Source of the DNA: Pratylenchus scribneri
Taxonomy: Eukaryota > Nematoda > Chromadorea > Rhabditida > Pratylenchidae
Length of the DNA: 64,000 nucleotides
Direction: 5' to 3'
NCBI GenBank assembly: GCA_030063045.1
Contig: JAQSEB010000160.1
Location: 1 to 64,000 of the forward strand
Shown here: positions 24,201-35,234 of the stretch, piece after piece
Layout of the letters: each line of letters starts with the position of its first letter
Position numbering within the stretch: position 1 is the stretch's first letter
The notes under the pieces: model-generated
What the model saw: only the letters and a program-made list of their open reading frames with translations
Databases searched by the model: none
Told to the model about the DNA's origin: nothing
Made by a program: the position numbers and the translations under genes

Positions 24201-27200
24201 TATCTATTTAGAACTATTTTCTTTCCCAATCTTTTTCTTGCATCCTATATGATTTTTGTATTTTATTTTAGCATTCAAAAACCAATTTTAAAGCCAAATT
24301 TTATGCCAATTTTCTCTTCACGAGAAAGAGAAATAAAAACGTTTGTGTTTTTTGGTTTTAGGTTTTTAAAATCAATTTTTAACGGTTTTAAAATTTACAT
24401 AAGCAAATTTCCAGATTAAAATATATTTTTAGTAAATGTGAACGCTTCCCCATCCTCTGCTGCTGACACTAACGACGGCATTTCTCTCAATAAAATTTTG
24501 CATCAAAAGATCACCACATTTCCTGCAGCAATACAGTCTATTCAACCAGATTCCCTAGAATCATTTTCGGCCTATTCCTCAATCGCTTCTCAACAACAAA
24601 TACTATCAATTGCTCGAACTACAACATTAATGCCTCAAGAAATGGCAATACACGATGCCGAAATAAGAGGCCATCCTCGCATTATTCATAATCGTCCGCC
24701 ATTGCGCTTTGATCGAGCATTTTTTGATGATCCAAACAATCGACTCAAAATTATTCAAATGGTAATTTCATAGCTCCAAAATAATTTCACCCTAATTAAT
24801 TAATCTTGTCAAAAAATCACATCATCAATATTTATTTCCTAACATAAGAGAGAATGATAAAATTACGTTTCTTTAATTTTTACATTCCCTTTTAATTCCT
24901 AACCTCTCAAGCTGCATTTTATAAATTACGCTATTTTCGGAGTTTTTAGTTTCCTTTTTTGTTTTCAAATTATTTCCTGTTTAAAAATGATTCATTCCAC
25001 CTCTTATTTTTGGCTGTAGCATAGCAGTGCCAAGTGATTCTATGCAAAGCGAATTCCGTTTCTTTTGTGTCCGAAGGGCTAATGGTGATGGACTGGATTG
25101 TCGTCGAGGGGAGCGTTTTCCTTTTGGAGTTTTTCCTCCATCACCTTCCCCGCTATTCAGTGAACAATTTGAGGGACTGTTAGGTTTTGTAGCATTGTTG
25201 AGAAGGCCAAGACGCGCATCCAAAATCATTTCCGTGGCTTTATCTGTAGATAAAATGATAAAAATAAATATTTTATTTTGGAATATTTATACTCTTCATT
25301 AATTACTTTTTTCTAAAAAATTTTTTTACCTGAATTGCAAATAATCGCATTTGATATTGCATTGCGCCTTTGTGAAGAAGTTCTGCTTAAGATATGCGAA
25401 TCAATGATGGAAGATTGCGCATGACGACGAAATTGCAGCCGAACCTTAGGAATTTCAAATTTTGCCTAGAAGAATTTATAAAATTTCCACCTGCTCCACC
25501 GGGAGTACCCGTCTTCTTTTCCTCGGCAATTTTTCGCGCGCTTGTGAATGAGAATAAAACATAGCAAAATTTGAGACAATCACTGGGACTGGTAGTGCGA
25601 TTGTCAACACTAATTAAATTAAATAATTCTAATTTAAATATTAATAATTCCTTTTTACCGCCCATAACAGCGCATAGTGAACCGACTAAGCGGCCCAAAT
25701 ATGTCTTTAAAGAGGAAAAAAAATTTATTAAACTTAATAAATATTAAACCTGAGGGGTCATGTCACCTGTAATAAATAGATGTTATTGATTATTTGTATT
25801 ATACTTTTATTATTGTTTTGTATTTTTATTTAATACTGTACTTCCTATTTTCCTCATTTCTCATTGTAACAATACTATTTAAGCGCCCTATTTTCCTTGT
25901 CATTGTCTCAATCTACTCCCATTTCCCTTAATGCCAACAATTGTCATTTCCCACTACACATATTATTACTCACCGTATCCGACTGTAGTCATCGTTATCA
26001 GCGAAAACCAGAGGCCAACAGGAATCGATGTGAATTGATTATTCGGATTGTGTTCCGTTTTTTCCGCATAATAAACAAGAGTGGCGAATATAACAACGCC
26101 AAGAATCAGAAAGAATACCTTAAAGTTCCAATGATTTGATATTGTTTGGAAAGCCTAATTTAATGAGCGATTTAGTTAACAATGTTTTATAATTGCAAAC
26201 TCCTAGTGAAAAATAGTTAAGACTTTTAATAAATGAATTAAGCGGTGTTCTATCTTTGCTATTCTTTAAATTAAAAAAAAAACACCAACCAATAACATCA
26301 ATTCTTTTGCAGAAGCCCGAAATGTGTGTATCAAGATTTGTAAACCTCTATGATGTTGAGTGAGTTTAAAGAGTCGAAGAATCCGGATCATTGACAAGAA
26401 TTCAACCAGATCTTTCGGCGCCTGATCTCCTAATAATCTTACAAGGACGGCATCTGTGTAAAAACTAAAAAAAGGGATCAAAAATTTTAATATTAATTTG
26501 CCTTAATGTGGCGATTAAATCAATCAAATTGAGCGGGGCTTTGTGAAATTGAGATCTATTTGGACAGCAAATGAAGCGAACCAGAATCTCGAATGTAAAC
26601 CAAATATTGCAGAAGAATTCAATCTGTTAAATGAACAAAATCTTTAATATTTAAAAAGGGATATTAAACTAATATTATATAGAATACTACATTTCAAAAA
26701 GCTTATAAATTTTCAATTGTAAAAGATTACCCTTCATTTATTGGAAAAAAATTATTCTCATATCTCCTCACCTGTGAGAATATTCGATGTGGTTCCGTGC
26801 CTTTGTTCGTTTGTTGTTGTTGAAAATAATGTTGTTGATTTGGGTTAACATATTGCTGTTGATGAGCAACATTAATATTGTGGAAATGGGATTGGGTTGG
26901 ATTTATAGAGGCGGTGAGATTATTCGCATGGGAAAGCGGTTGAAGAAGAATGGCAACCCGAAAATTTGGATGTGTCTTGAAGCAGAAAGAGAAAATGGAG
27001 ACGCAAATAAAACACACGGAAATTGTTGCAACGATCTAATTTTTATGATAAAAATATATTTAATGATTAATAAGTTATATAAATATTGAAATTTTCAACT
27101 GACTTTTGCTGCACTCGACGAATAGGGTTCATCAAAAAGAGCCCAAATACGAGGTTTTGTCCTCATCCACCAATTCAGACGACCTTCCCAATATGCTTCT

Positions 27201-27669
27201 TCCCAGCCGAACTTTTTCATCCTCTGTTGTTCCCGAGTCTGAGGATCTTCTTCACGCTGGTCATCGGTATCCAATTTGTCTAAAACGGCCAAAGTCTCCT
27301 GAGTATCTCGATGCTTAAAATACATTGATCCGCATTGAAATGAAAACTATAAAAAAATATTGCCTGTGTATAAGTCATCCAACAACATGGCTCAACTTGG
27401 TTTGAATCTAACCCCCAATATTCTAGTTCCTCCTCGAACAGTGGGCCACAAACAGAAGTAGGATAATGTAATTTGCCAGTACGATAGTAGTTTAAAATTT
27501 GTTCAAATACTGCCGGGTGGCGATCAAAAAAATATTCATTGAGCAGAGGGTCATAATTGGATTGGGCTGGACTTAGACGTGAAAGGCGCGTGGCCGGTAT
27601 TTTTTTAAGAGTAGCCTGGTATGTTTCATGCCTTATCCCACCGACATTAAGTACAACCCGTTCATCCAT
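21206..27669 (-). CDS. egl-36: Shaw-type (Kv3) voltage-gated potassium channel, egl-36-like
   Basis: Exons (high to low): 27364-27669, 27104-27313, 26772-27035, 26502-26623, 26290-26464, 25974-26118, 25750-25766, 25659-25704, 25491-25609, 25330-25465, 25001-25243, and a probable last exon 21206-21537; 704 residues if joined. The first exon is a Shaw T1 tetramerisation domain ([14 protein letters not shown] ... YFFDRHP). Then S1, an unusually long Q/N-rich S1-S2 linker, S4 ([20 protein letters not shown]), the pore with [11 protein letters not shown]6 with [15 protein letters not shown], and a basic Ser/Pro tail. A TTTTGCAG acceptor 14 nt before the ATG suits SL trans-splicing or a 5' exon. 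Two introns use GC donors (27362-27363, 26500-26501). A 17-nt exon (25750-25766) carries GDMTPQ; the filter glycine-aspartate is split by an intron. If exon 11 is not spliced at 25001 the protein stops at 24981 (600 aa). The last exon is tentative: phase matches across a 3.4-kb intron and its sequence is coding-like, but homology was not tested. Confidence 0.9.
21981..22214. repeat. Tandem duplication of about 117 bp, two copies
   Basis: CATCATAAAAATxCTTATGG starts at 21981 and again at 22098, and both copies run through ATACAATTTTATTTTCCCG to CAGCAACAGAAGCAGCAAGCG with few differences. It lies in the putative long last intron of the channel gene. ORFs over it (21766-22130) show no recognisable domain. 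Confidence 0.85.
22215..24432. other. No gene seen; probable intron of the channel gene
   Basis: AT-rich, no ORF with coding character on either strand, no repeat structure noticed. If the exon at 21206-21537 belongs to the channel this is intronic. Confidence 0.5.
24433..24771 (+). CDS. Isolated coding-like exon, hypothetical
   Basis: An open frame bounded by a TTTTTAG acceptor and a CAAATG|GTAATT donor, reading ...[15 protein letters not shown]... through ...[20 protein letters not shown]...RLKIIQM. Composition is mixed and coding-like (Ser/Gln-rich first half, charged/aromatic second half), unlike random AT-rich ORFs. No ATG begins it, and I found no convincing partner exon on the same strand. 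It sits opposite the long putative intron of the channel gene. It could be the remnant of a gene, a nested gene, or chance. Function not recognised. Confidence 0.4.
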
Positions 27670-27683
27670 TGAGGCCGACGAAA

Positions 27684-29257
27684 CTGCAAAATTTTAAAAA
27701 ATATGTTTAATTTATTGTCAAATGGGTTTATCTAATATGATTTAAAATTAAATCTATAATTAACAATCAGCAGGAGATTTTTATGAAAAATTAATTGACA
27801 AAAAATGATGTCTTAATTTTATCAATACGTGGATAAATGATTTTGAAAAATAGACATTATTCCTCAATCCTCATTTTCACCTTTTCAATACGAGATAGAA
27901 ACCCGAGTATGTTTTACAAAATGGGGTGGGAAAATCTTCAAAATTGTTAAAATCCCATAATTGACAACTAAAATTCTCCATACCAAGTACCAATCCAATA
28001 TTTATGAAAGATAATGGAATAATACATATTATAGAAAAATGGAATGTTGTACTTAAATTTTAGTGTAGAAATATTTAAAAATATTATCATATTTTCTAAA
28101 AACAGAGAATTGCAATAAATACAGATAATTCACTAATAAGATATGTTAAATATATAGGAAGCATTATTTTTTCTAGTTCCTATTTGATTTTTTAAATATG
28201 AACAGCAGCAAGAATTGAAGCAATTGCCCGAGGTGGCGGCAATAAGTGCGCGCAATTTAATTAAAGGGTAATGGAGGATGGAGGTTGGACATCCGGCGGC
28301 GGCATGCGCCACTGTTAGTGTTGGCCAATATCGAAGAGCAAATAAGCAAGCAGCATTCTGGCTTGTCCCATCTCCGAATTGCTTTTGTCATTTTGAGAGA
28401 AGGCAAAAAATTAACAATAGAATGTAAAATTCAATTCATTGAAATGAAAGGCAAATAAAAAAAAAACAATCGAAGGACAGAAAAAATGGCATTTCTAAAA
28501 CTATCAATTTTCAGGCAAAATTTTTTGTAGGTATGTAATAAAACGAGGATTAGAAAAATATTTATTAAAAATGAAATTCTCCGAATAATAGGCATTCTGA
28601 TTTTAAGGAAATCGATTTTAGAATATTTATATTATTAAATTTATTTTTAACAGAAAGAATTCTCTTTTGTTGCTAAAATGGAAAGAAAATAAATGTATGC
28701 CTTTGAGGTATTTGATTCTGAATTTGTAGCAATGTTCAAAACGATAATGTAAAAATAAAATAATAAAAGGTCTTATTATGTTTATTTGGTGAGTAGCTTT
28801 TTCAATAATTTGTCCTTATTAATATTAAAAAGTAAAGTTTGCAGAGAATTGTGATTTAAGGAAGGCAATATAAATTTCATTAAATTCTAACCAAGAAGTT
28901 GTGGAAGTTTCAATTGCTTATGCATTTATGGCTGAGTTGGTAGCATTATATTGAGATAAATTTTTAAAGTAAATTTGGTTTATAAATTTATCTTGATTTT
29001 TTTGAGAAGAATGGAATATGGAAAGAGGAGGATAAGTTCTATAAGTATTGGATGCTTATTCTATTGAATAACTACTTATTGCTGTCTCACATCAGCCCCT
29101 AAAAGTCTATCTATTCCTGTTTTGTTAAGTAAATATTTTAAATGAGGATTTAAAAGAGGCTTTTCCAAAAAGAGACCATAAATTTGTGGGAATAAACAAA
29201 CTAATTTCTTCAAAAGTCTGTTAAATGTAAAATAAACTCACTAAAAACACTGGGTCG
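27684..29257. other. Upstream region of the channel gene, no gene seen
   Basis: AT-rich. A GC-richer island at about 28205-28385 contains CCGGCGGCGGCATGCGCC and AATATCGAAGAGCAAATAAG; it could be a 5' noncoding exon or promoter-proximal element of the channel gene, but I see no ORF or splice structure that proves it. Confidence 0.4.
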
Positions 29258-29315
29258 TGGCAATTATTTGGACCGACGGTTCAAAGACATTTTGTAAAAA
29301 ATACGATTGACTTAT
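29258..29315 (+). mobile_element. Relic of an hAT transposase exon
   Basis: GGCAATTATTTGGACCGACG, continuing GTTCAAAGACATTTTGT and ATACGATTGA, aligns with transposase exon 7 of the complete hAT element (20198-20252: GGCCATTATTTGGACC, ATTCAAAGATCAATTTGT, TCGTATTGA), with substitutions and stops. It is an old, decayed copy of the same or a related family. Confidence 0.65.
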
Positions 29316-30971
29316 TCATAATTGATTATATTAAATTAATTCTGTAATAATCTAAATTGCCACTTATCATTTGTTTTGATAATTTAGATTAAATTTTAAA
29401 GTTTAAATAGTAGTTTAATAGTTTAAATGGTGAATACTTGACAAAGCAATAATTCCAAAATTTTAACTAAATAAACTTTTGCCTATGGTAAAGTAGATGT
29501 TAATGATTCCAATTTGAAAATTTTTCTGCGAATTTTTTTTTAATCGAGAATCTTTCTCTTTATATCGATACAATGCTTAAGAGATATCAAAATGATTTTC
29601 TTATATATAATTATGTTTTTATTGGTGACAATTGTCCATAAATGGCTATATAAATAAGATACGGAAAGTAAAAAATGGGAAGTAGCTGGGATTTATTTGG
29701 ACGGGAATGGCATGAAAAATTATTCAAATCAAATTATGGATGAAGAAATTTTTTGTTGACTGAATTGAACATATGTGCATATGTAATGCAAATTTCGGAA
29801 TTTACTGCAAGTTATGCTTGAATATTTATTTTAATCGCTATAGAGTGGATAAAAAGATAAATATAGATTCATAAAAATATCAATCTCAATAAAAAGGGAA
29901 AATAAAAATAGCAAAATGAAAATTTTTAGCATGAGTTTTTAAATTTTAAGTCATTAGCATTAGAATTTTTATTTATTAATTTGGAAATAATGTTTCCTAA
30001 TTCCTATGTTGAGTGTGGTATGTAGCAATTGTTAATGTTTCTTTTCCTTGAAAATTTTGATGGAATATTTTCATTTTTATTACATTTTACACACCTTCCT
30101 TGAATAAATTAACCACACTTGAAATTCAAGACCCGTGAAAACATTTGAATTTAGTAGTGTGAAAAAATGGGCGAAAGTCTCACGATGTAGGATGTAGCCA
30201 AAGGCAGTATAGGATTCAATGATACGATAGGAAAAAATTTGGAAAAAATGATTTAAAAAGGAGATAATATGACTTACAAATTAACACAATTAATATTATG
30301 TTTTTTGAATAAATATGTAATGATTTAAAACATTGGTAAACTATAGGGTTAGTACTTTCTCAAAAGGATTGACTTGTCAAAATTCGTGGCAAAATTTAAA
30401 TACAATGGCAGAAAATGAATGATATATGAATGATATGAAAGAATTAAAAAGATGAAAATGGAATGGAGATGAATTGTTAATGCCGAAATGGCATAAAGAA
30501 AGTGGTCTAAAGAATCTAAAGAAAATGGGTGCATAAAACAAATGAATTAGCGCTCTCAAAAGCGAGTTTGATGGGAAATGGAATAAAGCCTTCATCTCTA
30601 TTCTCAAATAAATCCCACCAAATTATTTGAAGGCCGATGGAGACGGCTTTATGCCATCATCTTTTGTTTGGATGAATGCTTTCTTTCCGAATTCAATAAG
30701 GCCAATTTTAGTATTTTATTTCCGATGTCAAAGTAATCACATAAAAGGCCACTTTCCCAGTTTTCCTGCTATATTTTTTGGAGAAAACAGTTGGAATATG
30801 AAGAATGGAAAAATCCTAAGAAAGAATTATTCATTATTCGACCATACTATATTCAATTTTTTAATTATAGAATTTTCTCAATTCTACAATATATTCATTT
30901 ATAATAAAATTTTGTTGTCTTTACTCTTTATGGATGGCGGATATGTGTTTGAAGAAGATTCTGATGTCGAA
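29316..30971. other. AT-rich intergenic DNA, no gene seen
   Basis: Only short hydrophobic or low-complexity ORFs. The plus ORF 30627-31163 runs into the repeat element that starts at 30972 and is not supported as a gene. Confidence 0.5.
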
Positions 30972-31801
30972 CAGGGATGGGTTCGATGGCCCAAAATAAA
31001 AAATCGAAATCGAAAATCGAAATTTCGGGGAGTCAAACAATTTTTCGAAACCGAAAAACGAAATTTCGGAGGGTCAAAAAATTTTTCGAAACCGAAAAAC
31101 GAAATTTCGGAGGGTCAAAAAATTTTTCGAAACCGAAAAACGAAATTTCGATGCCAAAAATGACCCAAAATCGACATCGAAACGAAAAAATCGAAAAAAA
31201 TTTTTTTCATAAATTAGGGGTCTGAACAAAAAATTTTCTAATTTAGACAAATCGTATCTAAAATTCAGATTTTGTGGTAAAATTCAGACATGTTAAAAAT
31301 TGCTTAAAATTAATAAAAAAAATTTTATTCAGGTAAAATTCATTTAAAATGATATTTGTTAACTCATATATTTTTTAATTTTTGCTTCAAAGAGAATTTT
31401 AAGAACAAATAACCCGATAGGCAAAATTTTAAATCAAAAATGTATTTTTAGGGTAAAATTTTAACCAAAATATAAACATTCCAGGGAAAAAATAAATTCA
31501 AAAATGGCCGCGCAGCGAAAAATTAGTCTAAAAAATGACCGCGAAACGAAAAATAAGGTTTTTAAGCAATAAAATTCATTTCAATATTTTATAATATTTC
31601 GATCGATTTTTTCGATTTTTAGCCAAATTTTTTCGAAATCGAAAAACGAAATTTCGATGGGTCAAAAAATTTTTCGAAACCGAAAAACGAAATTTCGATG
31701 GGTCAAAAATTTTTTCGAAACCGAAAAACGAAATTTCGATGCCAAAAATGACCGAAAATCGACATCGAAACGAAAAAATCGAAACATCGAACCCATCCCT
31801 G
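30972..31801. mobile_element. Non-autonomous hAT-type element (830 bp) with 8-bp target duplication
   Basis: Ends are a perfect 17-bp inverted repeat, CAGGGATGGGTTCGATG at the left and its complement at the right. Perfect 8-bp duplications ATGTCGAA flank it (30964-30971, 31802-31809). Next to both ends lie ~50-bp repeats built on CGAAACCGAAAAACGAAATTTCG, three copies each and in the same orientation at the two ends. There is no transposase. Terminal CAGGG and an 8-bp duplication point to the hAT superfamily; the family differs from the autonomous element at 18.3 kb. Confidence 0.93.
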
Positions 31802-31950
31802 ATGTCGAAAATAAATGTAAAGTGGCCTTTCCTTTTCCTTAACAATCTCACAATCAGAGAAATTGTTTATCTCTGTGGTGTTCTGTGCTGTTAATTTTTG
31901 AGTTTAAATTTAACCAATGATTTTCTACATGGTGGGTCCTATTTTCTTAC

Positions 31951-32061
31951 TTTTTGGGTCCAGCAGCATTTCGCTGGGCCTACGTGAATATGGTACTCCT
32001 CCGATGCTCAGCCTTCCGCCTCCTACACTGAATTCACCAGCCAAATGCATTATGCCACCGT
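31951..32061 (-). CDS. Isolated coding-like exon, hypothetical
   Basis: Bounded by an ATTTTAG acceptor and an excellent GTAAGAAA donor. In the phase that stays open it reads GGIMHLAGEFSVGGGRLSIG, then GVPYSRRPSEMLLDPK. It is GC-richer than its surroundings, which favours real coding. No neighbouring exon was found on this strand and I do not recognise the protein. Confidence 0.4.
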
Positions 32062-34108
32062 CTAAAATATTTTGCTGCCTTTAAGGGCTTTTGAATGTCG
32101 TTCAACAGCATGTAGGGTAAAATGGGTCGGATTACATGAGACGGAAGAAAGGTCGAAAAGGGAACGACGATTATGGCGCCACAGGCGGATATGTGAAAAA
32201 TTTTTTCCGAAAGGAATTGTTTAGTCCAGTGAAAATATTTTATAAAAATTAATACGAAATGGATATTGGATCTAAAATTTTGTGATAATAAAATAAAACT
32301 GTAAAAATTTTTATTTGAATTGAAATAACATAACAAGTCTTTATAGTTTGCCCTTTGCCCGGGGCTTTGCAGAAAAAAGGAATGGCTTTGTTTATTTCGA
32401 TATATATTTGATAAAGTGGATTTTATTCTAGCTCCTAATTCCTCCTCTTTTTTTATAAATTTTCCATCGCAAAGTGTTATAAAAAAATATTGAAATTTTT
32501 TAAAAGAAAAGACAATAATTTTTATTTTTTTTTAATAAAATTGTTGTTAAATGAGTGAGAATTCTTTTATACATACAATTTTGTATTCTTCATATGATAT
32601 TAACCACATATCTAATTAATTTTTGCATCACGCATCTTTGACGCGTGTCAATTGACATGACAATGACAATGACAACCCGCCGTAATACTCCTTTGTCCTT
32701 TCCTATCCATCAAAAATAATGAAATAGAATTTCCACGTACTTATTGAAGGATTGAACAGCATAATGTAAATGAAATATGAAGGAAAAAATTCAAAAATTT
32801 CATTTTGAGATAATAAGGGTAAATAAAAGCTTTTTCGAGGTAAATTGCACTCGTTTTAGTTTTTCTAGGATTTAGAAGGATGGCTCAAATTAGAGGCCGG
32901 CCCGGATTCCGGATCCTTACGGATTCATACGGATCCGTAGTCCGGAATCCGTATACGTAAGGAATCCGGTCCGTACGGATCCGTACGTTTTTCTCAATCC
33001 GTGGTCCGTAATCGGGTCCGGACGATTTTCAATTCGCCGGCCTCTACTCAAAACGTATCCTTTAATTTAAAGATATTAAATACAAAAACCAAAGATATAG
33101 TATATACTTTTTAAAAATGGTTGAGCAAAAAATTTTAATATATGTATTATATTAGGTCTCCTACTAACTATTATCTATTTTTAAATATATTTATCGCAGA
33201 TGGCTGCTTTTTAGGGAAATTTTTCCAAATTCTTTCCGCTTGATGTGAATAATATAAAATAAAATGCTTTTCGTCTTATTATACTTTTAATGTATTGACC
33301 AAAGTAAAGAAAAAGTAGCAATTAGAAAAAGCTGCTCGAGTCCTTTTTTGGTTGATATGAAACAATTTAAAACGCTGTTGGTGATTGGAATTTTACCAAA
33401 GAGATAGGATTTAAAACAATTTTTATTTAAATTTTTTGATACCGAAAGAAACTGACAAAAAAAATTTATGGAACATAAAAAATTGGCATGGGCTTTTGGC
33501 ACCTTTGTGAGATGGAAGATGCATGGGGATGGAAAAAAGCTCAATTTCCCACAGCCAAGAATAAAGGGTATTCGAAAGTCTTTGTGTGCCAATAAATTCG
33601 GGCCATAAAACTCTTCTCAATGCATCATCTTATCTTAAACTATTCTTGCCCGCCGCATACAATTTCAATTTGAAAGCAATATATTGACTTGTGATATGAG
33701 TGAAAAAATTTGGGGCAAAAAAGTGCTCTGCTGCTCTTGTTATCTTCTTTTAACACTAAACGAGACGAACGAATAGGTATTTGAAGACTTTTTATTTTTC
33801 AAAATTATTTGAATCTTATTATATGGATTTGTTAAATTTAAACAGTTTATAATATATTTTTTGAATAATCCTTGTCAATGTATATGTATATACTTCAGTA
33901 AAACATCAATAAAACTTGAATAATTTAATTTCCACATCACTTTGCGGAGCACAAAAAAAATCGAATTGGGCTTTCGAAAAAAATTTCCTTCCATTATTTT
34001 TTCAATTTTAGCTATTCCTGCAGAGGGAGATCAGCAGCGTTTGAGCATTTGGGATTTTGATAAAAAATTCAATTGGGAGCAAAAAATTAGGATTGTTTGA
34101 AAAAAAAA
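32062..34108. other. Gene-poor stretch apart from one small element
   Basis: AT-rich, no supported ORF; overlapping minus ORFs at 33287-33620 have no recognisable features. Contains the 156-bp inverted-repeat element at 32891-33046. Confidence 0.5.
32891..33046. mobile_element. 156-bp GC-rich miniature inverted-repeat element, hAT-like
   Basis: Perfect 11-bp terminal inverted repeats TAGAGGCCGGC/GCCGGCCTCTA enclose repeated CGGATCCGTA and CCGGAATCCGTA words in both orientations. Flanks share CTCAAA (32884-32889 and 33047-33052), possibly a decayed target duplication. The TAG-start and dense subterminal repeats resemble the hAT element at 18.3 kb, but the sequence family is different. Confidence 0.75.
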
Positions 34109-34917
34109 ATTGGTAAAACTCTATTTTACGGTAACTTCTCAGAATTGGTCGTTTGATAGCTCATTCGACAGAGCTCGTCGAGCTGAGCACGAATATGTAA
34201 AAATTTCCCGGGGCAACCACTTTTGGCCAAGTTATGGCCAATTAAATTAATTTTCCGTCAAAAGTAAAGGGTCCTCCCTATGGGTCGAAAAATTTTTGAA
34301 ATTTTTTCCGGTAAAATTATACCTCAATCGACGCGTCTCGATGAGCTAAGCTCAAATCTGTGTCATCGTTTTCGCATAAAATTCAAAACTAAGAAAGTTA
34401 TGGCTATTTTTGTCTCGCTGGAATGTGTTGGAACTGCGGAGGTAATGTAAGAAGGGACTCCGGAGTGTGCGTAGCCGAAGCGCGGGAACTGGACGGGCTT
34501 GTGGCGAGCGCAGCGAGCCACAAGCTCGTCTGGTCGCGCGGAGGCGGAGCACACGTAGGAGTCCCTTCTGAAATGCCCACCGGAGCAGTTCCAATCCGTA
34601 TTTCCTTTGCGCAACCTTTTTTGACTCTTAACTTTTTTGTTTTTTTTAATTTTGGGCGAAATTAATAACATATTCGTGCTCCTCTCATCGAGACGCGTCG
34701 ATTGAACTATAATATGACCGAATAAAAATTTTCAACTTTTTCGACCCAAAGGGGGGACCCTTCACTTTTGTAATTTTCATATGGCCATCCATAACTTGAC
34801 CAAAAGTGATTGCCCCCGGGAAATTTTTACATATTCGCGCTCAGCTCGACGAGCTCTGTCGAATGAGCTATCAAACGTCCGAATCTGAGAAGTTACCGTA
34901 AAGTAGATTTTTTCCAA
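34109..34917. mobile_element. Long foldback element with nested central palindrome (~810 bp)
   Basis: Arms of roughly 270 bp are inverted relatives of each other: TTTACGGTAACTTCTCAG near 34125 against CTGAGAAGTTACCGTAAA near 34885, then TTTGATAGCTCATTCGACAG, CCCGGG, and the ATCGACGCGTCTCGATGAG segment near 34330 against CATCGAGACGCGTCGAT near 34690. The centre (34430-34592) is a second, GC-rich palindrome, from GGAACTGC to GCAGTTCC, with GCTTGTGGC/GCCACAAGC (34497-34505, 34517-34525) at its core. Facing ORFs on both strands merely read the palindrome. No transposase is present. Confidence 0.88.
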
Positions 34918-35234
34918 AAAATTAAAATGATATACAGATCAAAAAACAAAATTTTAAACATCAGAAGATTCTTTTGATTCTAAATAATTCAAGCCAATCA
35001 AACTCAAGTCGTAATATGATTATTTTATTGGCCATAGAAAAATTATACAATAGAACTATAATAAATATATAAAAATAAATTTATGAGTTGGAAAAAATTT
35101 CTGGTGACAAAAAAGAATCGGATATCGTAATATATGATATATCACAATAAATTGTGGGTTTTTGGTGAGCTTGTCAGTTGTGAGGAAAAAAATTATTAAA
35201 AGGGGGATAAGGGGATAATGGAATTTGTACCCGT

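Noticed and set aside
30627..31163. Plus-strand 178-residue ORF
   Set aside because: The C-terminal third is the non-autonomous element's repeats and the first part is AT-rich sequence without recognisable features.
34352..34671. Facing ORFs with similar Arg-rich products
   Set aside because: Both strands read the same GC-rich palindrome; no domain.
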